DNA of 16,480 nucleotides from CAYPZL01 sp964415045. GTDB taxonomy: Bacteria > Planctomycetota > Phycisphaerae > Sedimentisphaerales > Anaerobacaceae. The first letter of the stretch is position 1. Each line of letters opens with the position of its first letter. The stretch lies in assembly GCA_964415045.1 (NCBI GenBank), contig CAYPZL010000129.1, positions 1 to 16,480 on the forward strand, given 5' to 3'. A model generated the notes under the pieces. The model had not been told where the DNA came from, searched no databases, and saw only the letters and a list, made by a program, of their open reading frames with translations. The position numbers and the translations under genes are program-made. This document shows, piece after piece, positions 1 to 7,024 of the stretch.

Positions 1-55
1 CGTCGGGCAACGACGACGGCCAGCATGGCCTGTGACATGCAGACAAATGAATAGG

Positions 56-71
56 ATGGGCTTCAGCCCAT
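56..71. repeat. Short hairpin with TTCA loop; otherwise featureless left edge (1-358)
   Basis: ATGGGC and GCCCAT form a perfect 6-bp stem around a TTCA tetraloop. An outer pair, CAGCATGG at 21-28 and CCATGCTG at 68-75, is also inverted. The 12-base core GGGCTTCAGCCC recurs inside the prepilin-like gene near 12498-12509, so it may be a small dispersed hairpin family. Apart from this, bases 1-358 hold no gene I can recognise. The open frames on both strands here show no family motif and look like GC-rich chance frames. Confidence 0.35.
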
Positions 72-358
72 GCTGCCAAATCGCGGATCCGAACAAACTT
101 CTACCGGTTCCGTTCGTTTAAGGACCCGTCGTAATCGAGCAGTATCGCAAGGGTCACGGCGAGGGGAGGACCTTTTCGCGGAAGCGGGCGCGAAAGGCGA
201 TATAGCGCAGAATCCCCCTGTCCGAATCGAACGTGGTGGCGCAGGCCTTCATACACACGCCGCTGCGGTTCCGAAGTTTGTGCTTGAGATCGCGGGGTTG
301 AATGGGTATATGATTATGCCAGATGAGCCGCGACCGTGTGCGATGGAGTAGCCGCTTG

Positions 359-538
359 ATGAACCAGATCAACCGTGACGCCCGATTGCCGTTGTATCAC
401 CAGCTCTACGAGATTCTGCACGAGACGATTCTGCTGGGAAAGTGCAAGCCGGGCGACCGCCTGCCGACCGAATCGGAGCTGCTCGGGACCTACGGCGTCA
501 GCCGGATCACGGTGCGGAAGATCCTGGGAGAAATCAAA
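359..538 (+). pseudogene. Truncated GntR-family regulator (N-terminal HTH only)
   Basis: The first 60 residues match the canonical GntR-family start: a helix LYHQLYEILHETILLG, then KPGDRLPTESELLGTYGVS, then the recognition helix RITVRKILGE. In intact relatives the wing (a GxGTFV-type strand) and a roughly 160-residue effector domain follow. Here both are missing and the sequence passes directly into the A-rich arm of a repeat (from 531). The start is ATG 359 with GGAG ten bases upstream. I read this as the stump of a regulator gene cut by repeat insertion or by repeat-mediated deletion. A live chimera cannot be excluded because the frame stays open. Confidence 0.6.
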
Positions 539-1789
539 ATGCAAAGAGCAAAGAGCAAAAATAAGGAAGTCGCGCCCACGACGCGGGCATTCCGCCATTG
601 TGATTTTTCATGTTTGATTTTTGATATTCGGTGGGGGCTCGCCCTCATCATGTGTGTGGCTCTCGCCGGTGCACCGGCGAGAGCCAATGTCGTGTGGATC
701 CGGAAGAGCAGTACCATGGGACATTTGCCCGCTCCCAACGCGGGCAGCCAGCAGACCTGCTGCGTGGTCTGTGACGTCGACAACGACGGCATCGACGACT
801 TCGTCGTGGGCGAGCGGACCCGGACGCCGTCCGTCGTGTGGTACAAGTACAACGGCACAGGCTGGAACAAATACGTCATCGACGACACGCCGCTCAAGCC
901 CGAGGCCGGCGGCGACGCCTTCGACATCGACCGCGACGGCGATACCGACATCGTCTTCGGACAGGACGCCAGAGGCAGAAACATCTGGTGGTGGGAGAAT
1001 CCGTATCCGAAATTCGGCCAGCCCTGGACGCGACGCCATATCAAGAACACCGGCGCCAACAAGCATCACGACCAGAGCTTCGCCGATTACGACGGCGACG
1101 GTCGGGCCGAGTTCGTCACGTGGAATCAACAGGACAAGAAGCTGCTGTTTTATGAGATCCCAGACGATCCCAGAGGCACGCAGCCCTGGCCGTTCGTGGC
1201 GATCTATCAATGGTCGCAGGGGCGGCAGCGCGAAGGCTTCCCCTCGATCCCGGTCGATATCGACCTGGACGGCACGGTCGACATCGTCGGTGGGGGCCGG
1301 TGGTTCAAGTACACCGGCCGGGCCAAGTTCAAAGAGCACGTCATCGACGGCGACATGACGTTTACCCAGTGTGCCGCCGGCCAGCTCGTTAAAGGCGGCC
1401 GGCCCGAGGTGGTCTTCTCGCCCGGTGACATGGACGGCGATGCGAAGTGGTACCGGTGGCAGGGGGGCAAGTGGACGGCCCATACCCTGCGTCGCGTCCT
1501 GCACGGACACACCTGCGAGATCAGGGACATCGACCGCGACGGCAACCTGGACGTCATGATCGGGGAAATGGGCGAGCCCGGCGCCGGCGACGAGGCACGC
1601 ATCTATATCTGGTACGGCGACGGCAAGGGACATTTCCGGGAGACCGTCGCCTGGCACGGCCAGGGCATTCACGAAGGCCGGCTCGGCGATTTTGACGGCG
1701 ACGGCGACCTCGACATCCTGCTAAAGCCCTATCACCACAACAGCCCCCGCATCGACATCCTGCTCAACGGCGCCGCCGACAGCCTTTGA
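359..1789 (+). CDS. Secreted FG-GAP/VCBS beta-propeller protein, in frame with an N-terminal GntR HTH remnant
   Basis: The frame opens at an ATG preceded by GGAG (345-348). It first encodes about 60 residues of a GntR winged-helix domain (LPLYHQLYEIL, GDRLPTESELL, YGVSRITVRKIL). It then runs without a stop through a palindromic repeat and continues as an exported propeller. A hydrophobic stretch ending in ALAGAPARA (about 630-685) is a good Sec signal peptide. The mature part has about seven Ca-binding loops of the D-x-D-x-DG type (DVDNDGIDD, DIDRDGDTD, DYDGDGRAE, DIDLDGTVD, DMDGD, DIDRDGNLD, DFDGDGDLD), typical of FG-GAP/VCBS blades. A cytoplasmic DNA-binding domain in front of a signal peptide makes little functional sense. 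The propeller is therefore probably started further in, at TTG 614 (MIFDIRWGLAL) or ATG 539. Ligand and partner are unknown; such propellers act outside the cytoplasm in binding. Confidence 0.75.
   Translation: MNQINRDARLPLYHQLYEILHETILLGKCKPGDRLPTESELLGTYGVSRITVRKILGEIKMQRAKSKNKEVAPTTRAFRHCDFSCLIFDIRWGLALIMCVALAGAPARANVVWIRKSSTMGHLPAPNAGSQQTCCVVCDVDNDGIDDFVVGERTRTPSVVWYKYNGTGWNKYVIDDTPLKPEAGGDAFDIDRDGDTDIVFGQDARGRNIWWWENPYPKFGQPWTRRHIKNTGANKHHDQSFADYDGDGRAEFVTWNQQDKKLLFYEIPDDPRGTQPWPFVAIYQWSQGRQREGFPSIPVDIDLDGTVDIVGGGRWFKYTGRAKFKEHVIDGDMTFTQCAAGQLVKGGRPEVVFSPGDMDGDAKWYRWQGGKWTAHTLRRVLHGHTCEIRDIDRDGNLDVMIGEMGEPGAGDEARIYIWYGDGKGHFRETVAWHGQGIHEGRLGDFDGDGDLDILLKPYHHNSPRIDILLNGAADSL
531..628. repeat. 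A-rich/T-rich palindromic dispersed repeat, copy A
   Basis: The left arm is a run of CAAA-type heptamers (AAATCAAAATGCAAAG...). The centre is a GC-rich inverted repeat (GTCGCGCCC / GCGGGC). The right arm is ATTCCGCCATTGTGAT followed by TTTTTGAT-type heptamers. The two arms are roughly each other's reverse complement, so the whole is an imperfect palindrome of about 100 bp. Copies B (1797-1896) and C (4750-4805) share the heptamers and the TTGCGGAA / ATTCCGC inner block. The right arm encodes the HCDFSCLIFDI stretch of the overlapping gene. Confidence 0.7.
658..685. repeat. Perfect 28-bp palindrome within the signal peptide coding stretch
   Basis: The sequence from GGCTCTCGCC through GGCGAGAGCC reads identically on both strands with centre GGTGCACC. 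As RNA it would form a 12-bp GC-rich stem with a TGCA loop. It encodes the A-L-A-G-A-P-A-R-A tail and cleavage region of the first propeller protein's signal peptide. Confidence 0.85.
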
Positions 1790-1796
1790 AACGGAG

Positions 1797-1896
1797 AAAT
1801 CAAAGATCAAAAATCAAAGATCAAAATTGCGGAACCGCCGCGCTGCGGCCACGAGTGTCATATTGTTGCTGCTTACCATTTGCATTTTGATTTGTT
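1797..1896. repeat. A-rich/T-rich palindromic dispersed repeat, copy B
   Basis: Starts 7 bases after the stop of the upstream gene with AAATCAAAGATC and repeated CAAAGAT/CAAAAAT heptamers. It continues into TTGCGGAA, a GC-rich centre (CCGCCGCGCTGCGG) and a right arm containing TTTGCATTTTGATTTG. It supplies the whole 5' region of the next gene, including the presumed TTG start (1827) and the codons of the hydrophobic signal peptide core. No Shine-Dalgarno sequence lies at normal distance. Confidence 0.7.
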
Positions 1897-3671
1897 CCCC
1901 GCGCGCGGTTGCTTCTTCGTCGGGGGAGGCGGCGGGTTGGGATTTTGCGGAGGTCGTCGTCGATGAAGAGCCGCCGCAACCCGATCGAATTACGGACGTC
2001 GAGATCCTGGATATCAACAACGACGGGCGGCCGGACCTGTGGTACAGCGGCTCGAAGATCCCTATAGACCGGCGCCAATCCGCCTGGTACGAGAGGAAGG
2101 GTGAAACGTGGGTGCGGCACACGCCGTTTCGAGGCCCTTCGCTCGGCGGCAACTGGGGCGACGTCGACGGAGACGGTGACATGGACCTGGTCACCGGTCA
2201 GGATCGCAACCGGGCCCGAACGGGCAACCACGCGCTGGTCTGGATGGAGAACCCGCTCAGCGAAGGCGGCGATCCGGGCCGCGACGTCTGGGCCATCCAT
2301 CAGATCCATGCCGACCCGACGGACCCGGACGAGCTGCACACAGGCTACACCGATGCCGACGGCCGGTTCATCCGGCGCCTGGATTTGAACGCCGACGGCC
2401 GGCTCGATATCGTCATCGCGGCGTTCAAGCAGACGCTGTGGTATCTGCCGGGACCGGAGGACTCCAAGGCCGGGCCGTGGCGGCTCTACAAGATCGCCGA
2501 GGGGCGCACCAGCCACGGCGGGGCGGCCGTCGCCGACCTCGACAATGACGGCGATCTCGACATTGTCTGGGGACACTCCTGGTACGAGAATTCGGGGCGC
2601 CCGACCGCCGTTCCCTGGCGCGAACATCCCATCGATCCCGACTGGCCCGACGAGTGCAAGATTGCCGTCGGCGATCTCAACCGGGACGGCCATCTCGACG
2701 TCGTCCTCACCGGCGAAGAGACCGCCCACGGCGCCGCCTGGTACGCCAATCCCCGGCGCGACCCGCGCGGCCTCTGGGAGAAACGCCGGATCGTGGCGGG
2801 CTGGAAGGGATTGCACTCGTGCCGGCTGGCCGATTTCGACAAGGACGGCGACCTCGACGTCTTCACCGCCCAGATGCACCAGCGTGCCGGCCAGCGCGTC
2901 GCCATTTTCGAGAACGAGGACGCCGGCTCGAACCGGTGGAAGACGCACATCATCTCGACGGTCGGGTCGCACGACGCCAAAGCCGGTGACATCGACGGCG
3001 ACGGTGACATCGACATCGCGGGCAAGAACTACCAGGACGACTGCCGGCCGCGAGTCTGGCTCAACCGCAGCGACCGCGTGCTCTCGCTGGCCGACTGGGA
3101 GCGTCACGTCATCGACGCGAACAATCCGTCGCGCTACACCCTTTGTATTGGCGATCTCAGCGGCGACGGCAGACCCGACCTGGCGACCGGGACGACCTGG
3201 TATCGCAATCCGGGCATCCCCGGACGCTCCTGGGGCAGGGGGCAACTGGACGTCGGCATGGGCAACGCCCTGGTCATGTGCGACCTGGATGGCGACGGCG
3301 ACCGGGACATCCTGGGTGAGGGTCTGAGCTGGGCGGCGAACTGGGGCCACAGCAGTTTCGGGGTCGCTGGCGGGATCGCGGGCCGGCCCGGCTACGTTCA
3401 GGGTGCGGCCGTGTGCTCGCCGCCCCGGTCGCGGCCGGTGCGAATTGCCTTTACCTACAAGAACGGCGACGCGGTGCACGTCCTCACGGTTCCAGCCAGG
3501 CCGGGACGGGGCCCGTGGCACGACGAGGTCGCCTGCGACTGGACCGGCAAGTCCAAGTGTATCGACGTCGGCGACATCGACCGCGACGGCGACCTCGACA
3601 TCGTCTCGGTGGGCTGGACGCACAACCGCGTGTTGCTCTACGAGAACAAGGCCAACGAGTGGCCGCAATAG
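1827..3671 (+). CDS. Secreted FG-GAP/VCBS repeat beta-propeller protein
   Basis: A 614-residue protein with an N-terminal Sec signal peptide (basic MRNRRAAAT, hydrophobic VILLLLTICILIC, then AVASS). It carries ten Ca-binding D-x-D/N-x-DG loops (DINNDGRPD, DVDGDGDMD, DLNADGRLD, DLDNDGDLD, DLNRDGHLD, DFDKDGDLD, DIDGDGDID, DLSGDGRPD, DLDGDGDRD, DIDRDGDLD) spread over the whole mature chain. WYEN/WYxNP sequences accompany the loops in several blades. This is the FG-GAP/VCBS propeller architecture common in planctomycete secretomes. It is a tandem paralogue of the upstream protein. The start is uncertain: TTG 1827 lies in repeat copy B with no ribosome-binding site at normal spacing, and TTG 1863 is an alternative. 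Ligand unknown. Confidence 0.85.
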   Translation: MRNRRAAATSVILLLLTICILICSPRAVASSSGEAAGWDFAEVVVDEEPPQPDRITDVEILDINNDGRPDLWYSGSKIPIDRRQSAWYERKGETWVRHTPFRGPSLGGNWGDVDGDGDMDLVTGQDRNRARTGNHALVWMENPLSEGGDPGRDVWAIHQIHADPTDPDELHTGYTDADGRFIRRLDLNADGRLDIVIAAFKQTLWYLPGPEDSKAGPWRLYKIAEGRTSHGGAAVADLDNDGDLDIVWGHSWYENSGRPTAVPWREHPIDPDWPDECKIAVGDLNRDGHLDVVLTGEETAHGAAWYANPRRDPRGLWEKRRIVAGWKGLHSCRLADFDKDGDLDVFTAQMHQRAGQRVAIFENEDAGSNRWKTHIISTVGSHDAKAGDIDGDGDIDIAGKNYQDDCRPRVWLNRSDRVLSLADWERHVIDANNPSRYTLCIGDLSGDGRPDLATGTTWYRNPGIPGRSWGRGQLDVGMGNALVMCDLDGDGDRDILGEGLSWAANWGHSSFGVAGGIAGRPGYVQGAAVCSPPRSRPVRIAFTYKNGDAVHVLTVPARPGRGPWHDEVACDWTGKSKCIDVGDIDRDGDLDIVSVGWTHNRVLLYENKANEWPQ

Positions 3672-3678
3672 CCTCCCC

Positions 3679-3698
3679 CGGCCTTCTCGGGCAGGCCG
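3679..3698. terminator. Hairpin between two convergent genes (possible bidirectional terminator)
   Basis: CGGCCT (3679-3684) and AGGCCG (3693-3698) form a 6-bp GC stem with an 8-base loop. It fills the 27-bp gap between the + strand propeller stop (3671) and the - strand oxidoreductase stop (3699). No T-tract follows on either strand, so intrinsic termination is only inferred from position. Confidence 0.4.
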
Positions 3699-4730
3699 TC
3701 AATAGACCACGTCGACGGGTGTGCCTTTCGCGGCGGATTCGTAGACGGCGTCCTGGACCGCCAGCGTCCGCAGGTAGTTAGCCCCGTCGGTCTCGAAGGG
3801 CTTGCCGTCCAGCATGCGGTCGATGAAGTGACGCTGGGTCGTGTAGCAGCAGTCGCTGCAAAAGTTCCGGTCTTCGTGTTGGTACTCGTGGTCTTCTTCG
3901 GGCTCGCCCAGCTTCTGGATCGTGAGCCGGCCGTCGTTGTAGAGCCGGATGGAGCCGCCGTCGGCATCGACGAGGAACTCACCGAACGTGTAGCGCGGGT
4001 TGGGAGTGTTGCTCTCGTTGTAGCGGTTGGCGTCCCAAAGGCCGGTCGCGCCGGATTCGAAATGGAACACGACGACGCCGAAATCCTCGCCCGCGATGAC
4101 GGGATTGAGCTTCTTGAGCACGGCGTAGACGCGGCGGATCTCGTCTCCGAGGTAGCGGTAGGTGTCGATGAAGTGCACGCCGTTCTCGTAGACGAGCAGG
4201 CGCGGGTAATCCCTGAAGTACGGCTGGCGGTTCAGGTAGGCCTCGGCGCCCCAGCCGTCGCCCATGCGCGAGCGAAAGCTCATTACGTGAATCTTCTCGC
4301 CCACCGCGCCGTCGTCGAGCAGTCGCTTGATCTCGCGATACCAGGGCTGGAACCGCCAGTTCTCGTACACCATGAAGCGCACGCCCGCCTCGTTCGTAGA
4401 GGCCACGATCTGTCTGGCCTCGTCGAGCGTCGGCGCCAGCGGTTTCTGGCAGATCACGTGAATGCCCATCCCGGCGGCAGTTCGGCACATCTCCAGGTGC
4501 GTCGGCGGCGGTGTGATGATATCGACGAAGTCGGGCTTTTCCTTCTCGAGCATCTCGCGATAGTCGGTGTAATGATGGGCGATGCCGAACTTGTCCATGA
4601 TTGCCTTTGCCCGCTCGGCGTTGCGGTTGCACATGGCCGTGATGGTGACCTCGGGAATGCGTTGCCACGCCTCGTACTGGAAGTGGCTGAAATATCCGGC
4701 ACCGACACATACCCCTTTGAACTGCGCCAT
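3699..4730 (-). CDS. Gfo/Idh/MocA-family NAD(P)-dependent oxidoreductase
   Basis: A 343-residue cytoplasmic protein of normal family length. The N-terminal Rossmann fold carries G-x-G-x-G-like GVCVGAG (6-12). At 94-97 stands CQKP, in the place of the family's EKP motif, with the catalytic lysine K96 kept. GVHFID (184-189) carries the usual active-site histidine. The family oxidises or reduces sugars, inositols or sugar acids at a carbon hydroxyl; the exact substrate cannot be read from sequence. The start is the ATG preceded by GGAGG seven bases upstream; a longer frame from 4757 lacks such a site. It is the last gene of the - strand cluster. Repeat copy C lies in its 5' leader, so it may have a separate promoter from the MFS gene before it. 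Confidence 0.9.
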   Translation of the reverse strand: MAQFKGVCVGAGYFSHFQYEAWQRIPEVTITAMCNRNAERAKAIMDKFGIAHHYTDYREMLEKEKPDFVDIITPPPTHLEMCRTAAGMGIHVICQKPLAPTLDEARQIVASTNEAGVRFMVYENWRFQPWYREIKRLLDDGAVGEKIHVMSFRSRMGDGWGAEAYLNRQPYFRDYPRLLVYENGVHFIDTYRYLGDEIRRVYAVLKKLNPVIAGEDFGVVVFHFESGATGLWDANRYNESNTPNPRYTFGEFLVDADGGSIRLYNDGRLTIQKLGEPEEDHEYQHEDRNFCSDCCYTTQRHFIDRMLDGKPFETDGANYLRTLAVQDAVYESAAKGTPVDVVY

Positions 4731-4749
4731 CGTTATGCCTCCGGCGTGT

Positions 4750-4805
4750 AAAATCAAAGATCAAATAGCAAAGATCAAAATTGCGGAATCCCGGCGCGCC
4801 GGGAT
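4750..4805. repeat. A-rich/T-rich palindromic dispersed repeat, copy C (half element)
   Basis: AAAATCAAAGATCAAATAGCAAAGATC, in parts identical to copy B, leads into TTGCGGAAT and a perfect 18-bp palindrome (ATCCCGGCG/CGCCGGGAT, 4788-4805). The second A/T-rich arm is not recognisable beyond 4805, so this copy appears to be half of the element. Read on the - strand it aligns closely with the right arm of copy A (ATTCCGC then TGAT-type heptamers). It forms the 5' leader of the oxidoreductase gene. Confidence 0.65.
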
Positions 4806-4829
4806 GGCTATCTCGATTGTGCAGCGGTA

Positions 4830-4846
4830 GGGTCGGTCAAGGACCC
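4830..4846. repeat. Small hairpin downstream of the MFS gene
   Basis: GGGTC (4830-4834) and GACCC (4842-4846) pair around a 7-base loop, followed by ATCCTAC. On the - strand it reads TAGGATGGGTC..., which shares TAGGATGGG with the hairpin at 52-71. It lies about 40 bases after the MFS stop codon on the - strand and could be a weak terminator or a dispersed hairpin repeat. No T-tract is seen. Confidence 0.3.
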
Positions 4847-4887
4847 ATCCTACGATTTCGATCGACGCTGTTTCCATCTGCCTTTTC

Positions 4888-6327
4888 TTACGGTTGGTTC
4901 GCATCGGTTACCTCGTTGGCGTCCGTCTGGTTGGGCTCTACGACCGGGGTTGGTTTCTTGTCGAGGGACCGGTAGATTTTGAAGCCGACCGCCGCGGCGG
5001 TCAGGACGAACAGTCCGGTGAGCATGGCGATGAAGCGCCTGCGAATGGCGGCCGGCGAGAGCTTCTTGTCCGAGACGCGGTTGGGATTCATGGCGCACCA
5101 GGCTGCAATCGCGACGAAATTCAAGCCGGCCGCCACGACGAAGAAGGTATTGGCGTTTCCGGTTTCCTGGTTCTGGAGGAGCGGAAAGGCGATGGCGCTC
5201 AAGGCCGCCCCGATGTTGCCCACCATGTTCATGGACCCGGACACGGCGCCGGAGTTGGCGCCGCCGATGTCGTTGCAGAAGGCCCAGCTCGGGCTCAGTG
5301 TCATGTCCACCCCGAACGTCGCCAGGCTAAAGCAGCAGACGAACCAGTACAGGTTGTCCGTCTGGGTGGCCAGCAGCAATCCCACCACGCCGAGCGCGAA
5401 GCCCACGATCGCGGTGGCCCGGCGCGAGCCGACGTGGTGACCGCGCTTGAACAGTTGCGTGACCATGGCGCCGGCGATCCAGTTGGCAAAGGCCGCGAAG
5501 ATCAGCGGCGTCGCCGACCAGTACACGGCGCGCGGATCGTCGGGCCATTGGTTCCTGAGGTACGAGGGCAGCCAGGTCAGACTGATGAAAAACGTCACGT
5601 TGCTGGCGAAGTACTGCACCATGGCCAGTGACATGTTCAGCGAGGTGAAGACTTCCGCAAAGGAGGCCTTCACGGTGGCGGTGAAGTCACTGGCGCGTCC
5701 CTTTTCGATGTACTCCAGTTCCGTCTCATTGACCTTCGGATTGTCCTTGGGATTGTCACGGAACCAGATGAGCCACACGGTGGCCCAGATCACGCCGATC
5801 AGGCCGTTAACTGCGAACGTCCAGCGCCAACCGATCTGCAGGATCAGCCACGGCATCAGAAAGAGAGAGAACGCCGCTCCCAGGCGGCTGCCGGAGAAGT
5901 TGATTCCGTGGGCGAAGCCGCGGTCCTTGACGGGCAGCCAGCGAAAGAAGGCCTGCGCGGCGCCCGGAAAGGCGCCGGCCTCGCCCACGCCGAACAGGAA
6001 ACGCAGGGTCAACATTTGCAGGGCGTTTCGTGCTGCGCCGGTCAGCGCGGTAAACGCGCTCCAGACGGCCACGACGATGGTCAGCGCCTTGCGCGGGCCG
6101 AGGCGGTCGGCGATCCAGCCGGAAGGCACCTGAAACAAGGCGTACCCCACCGCGAAGATGCCCAAGACCAGGCCCATCAGCTCCTTGGATATCGAGAGAT
6201 CGCGCTTGATATAGTCCACCGCCGAGGCGATGCACGTGCGGTCCATGTACGTGTTGACGCTGTGGAAGAACAGGATGCCGATGAGAATGAAACGCTGGCG
6301 GCTCATACGCGGCGGGGATGTGGTCAT
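4888..6327 (-). CDS. MFS transporter, anion:cation symporter (ACS) type, organic acid / hexuronate-like
   Basis: A 479-residue integral membrane protein with about 12 predicted hydrophobic segments. The first is FILIGILFFHSVNTYMDRT, as in ExuT/GudP-like ACS transporters. The loop between helices 2 and 3 has the MFS signature GWIADRLGPRKAL, and helices 4-5 carry RFLFGVGEAGAFPGAAQ, typical of this family. The C-terminus adds one further hydrophobic stretch (MLTGLFVLTAAAVGF) and an acidic, polar tail that ordinary ExuT proteins lack. Known family members import hexuronates, aldarates, tartrate or phthalate with protons; the substrate here is inferred only as a small acidic compound. The start ATG has GAGGA eight bases upstream. 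It follows the cyclase and dehydrogenase genes on the same strand, 58 bases after the cyclase stop, so these three are likely co-transcribed. Confidence 0.9.
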   Translation of the reverse strand: MTTSPPRMSRQRFILIGILFFHSVNTYMDRTCIASAVDYIKRDLSISKELMGLVLGIFAVGYALFQVPSGWIADRLGPRKALTIVVAVWSAFTALTGAARNALQMLTLRFLFGVGEAGAFPGAAQAFFRWLPVKDRGFAHGINFSGSRLGAAFSLFLMPWLILQIGWRWTFAVNGLIGVIWATVWLIWFRDNPKDNPKVNETELEYIEKGRASDFTATVKASFAEVFTSLNMSLAMVQYFASNVTFFISLTWLPSYLRNQWPDDPRAVYWSATPLIFAAFANWIAGAMVTQLFKRGHHVGSRRATAIVGFALGVVGLLLATQTDNLYWFVCCFSLATFGVDMTLSPSWAFCNDIGGANSGAVSGSMNMVGNIGAALSAIAFPLLQNQETGNANTFFVVAAGLNFVAIAAWCAMNPNRVSDKKLSPAAIRRRFIAMLTGLFVLTAAAVGFKIYRSLDKKPTPVVEPNQTDANEVTDANQP

Positions 6328-6385
6328 ATCGTCGATCCTCGTCCTCTACGCTTGTATTGTGGAGACCCGGCGCGGGTCGGGTCTT

Positions 6386-7018
6386 TCAGTCCTCGACGGC
6401 CAGCGCCCGCACCGGCGCGCCGTCTCCGCCGGCGACCTTCAGAGGAAACGCCATGAAGGTCACCTTGTCCTTGCGAATCTGATCCAGATGGGCCAGGCCC
6501 TCGACGATCACGACGCCGCCGTCGAGCAAGACCCGGTGCACGGCCGTCAATTCCTCGATATTGTGAACGTCGGCGACGGACGGCGGCTCGACCCCGAGGA
6601 TACGCACGCCCCGATCCACGCACCACCGGGCCAGATCGAGACTGACGCGCGGCAGGGCGTTGCGATAGGACGGATCGCGCCGGCGCCGGCTCCAGTCGGT
6701 GCGCAGCAACAGGCCGTCCCCGGCTTCCAGGTGCGGCACCGCGCCGGCGACGTCGCCGACCTCGATGAGGGCGCGCGGCTCGACGCCCGACAGATCCACC
6801 ACCCACGCCGGCCCCATCAGGCTCTCCAGCGGAATCTCGTCAATGGTCCGCTCGCTGACGCCGAAATGCAGCGGGGCGTCCATGTGAGTCCCGCAGTGCG
6901 AGTAGAGGTGCAGCGTGGTGGCGTTCCAGCCGTCTTCGTCCACGGTTTTGGCCGGCTCGATGGAGACGCCCGGCATGCCGTCTTGCAGAGCTACCGTCAA
7001 ATCGATCGTTCGAGACAT
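6386..7018 (-). CDS. Cyclase-family metal-dependent hydrolase (kynurenine-formamidase-like fold)
   Basis: A 210-residue cytoplasmic protein with the family signature H-x-G-T-H-x-D-A-P-x-H-F at 41-52 (HCGTHMDAPLHF), which binds the divalent metal. The later conserved H161 and E173 (VHRVLL ... VIVEGL) are also present. Characterised relatives hydrolyse N-formylkynurenine or isatin, or act on cyclic and lactone-like substrates. The neighbourhood, with a hydroxy-acid dehydrogenase and an organic-acid transporter, suggests hydrolysis of a lactone or related acid rather than tryptophan breakdown, but that is inference. The ATG at 7018 is chosen; a TTG one codon upstream is possible. Only six bases separate it from the stop of the preceding dehydrogenase gene, so the two are very probably translationally linked. 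Confidence 0.85.
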   Translation of the reverse strand: MSRTIDLTVALQDGMPGVSIEPAKTVDEDGWNATTLHLYSHCGTHMDAPLHFGVSERTIDEIPLESLMGPAWVVDLSGVEPRALIEVGDVAGAVPHLEAGDGLLLRTDWSRRRRDPSYRNALPRVSLDLARWCVDRGVRILGVEPPSVADVHNIEELTAVHRVLLDGGVVIVEGLAHLDQIRKDKVTFMAFPLKVAGGDGAPVRALAVED

Positions 7019-7024
7019 CAATCG

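Noticed and set aside
70..372. Overlapping open frames on both strands at the left edge (+70-351, -154-372)
   Set aside because: Neither shows a recognisable motif, fold pattern or convincing ribosome-binding site, and the + frame overlaps the GntR start. Treated as chance frames.
608..1672. Long antisense and frame-shifted open frames over the first propeller gene
   Set aside because: Repeated GAC/GGC/GTC codons of the D-x-D-x-DG loops keep other frames open; the products are low-complexity and Val/Asp or Arg-rich. The same applies to the 615-residue antisense frame over 1821-3668.
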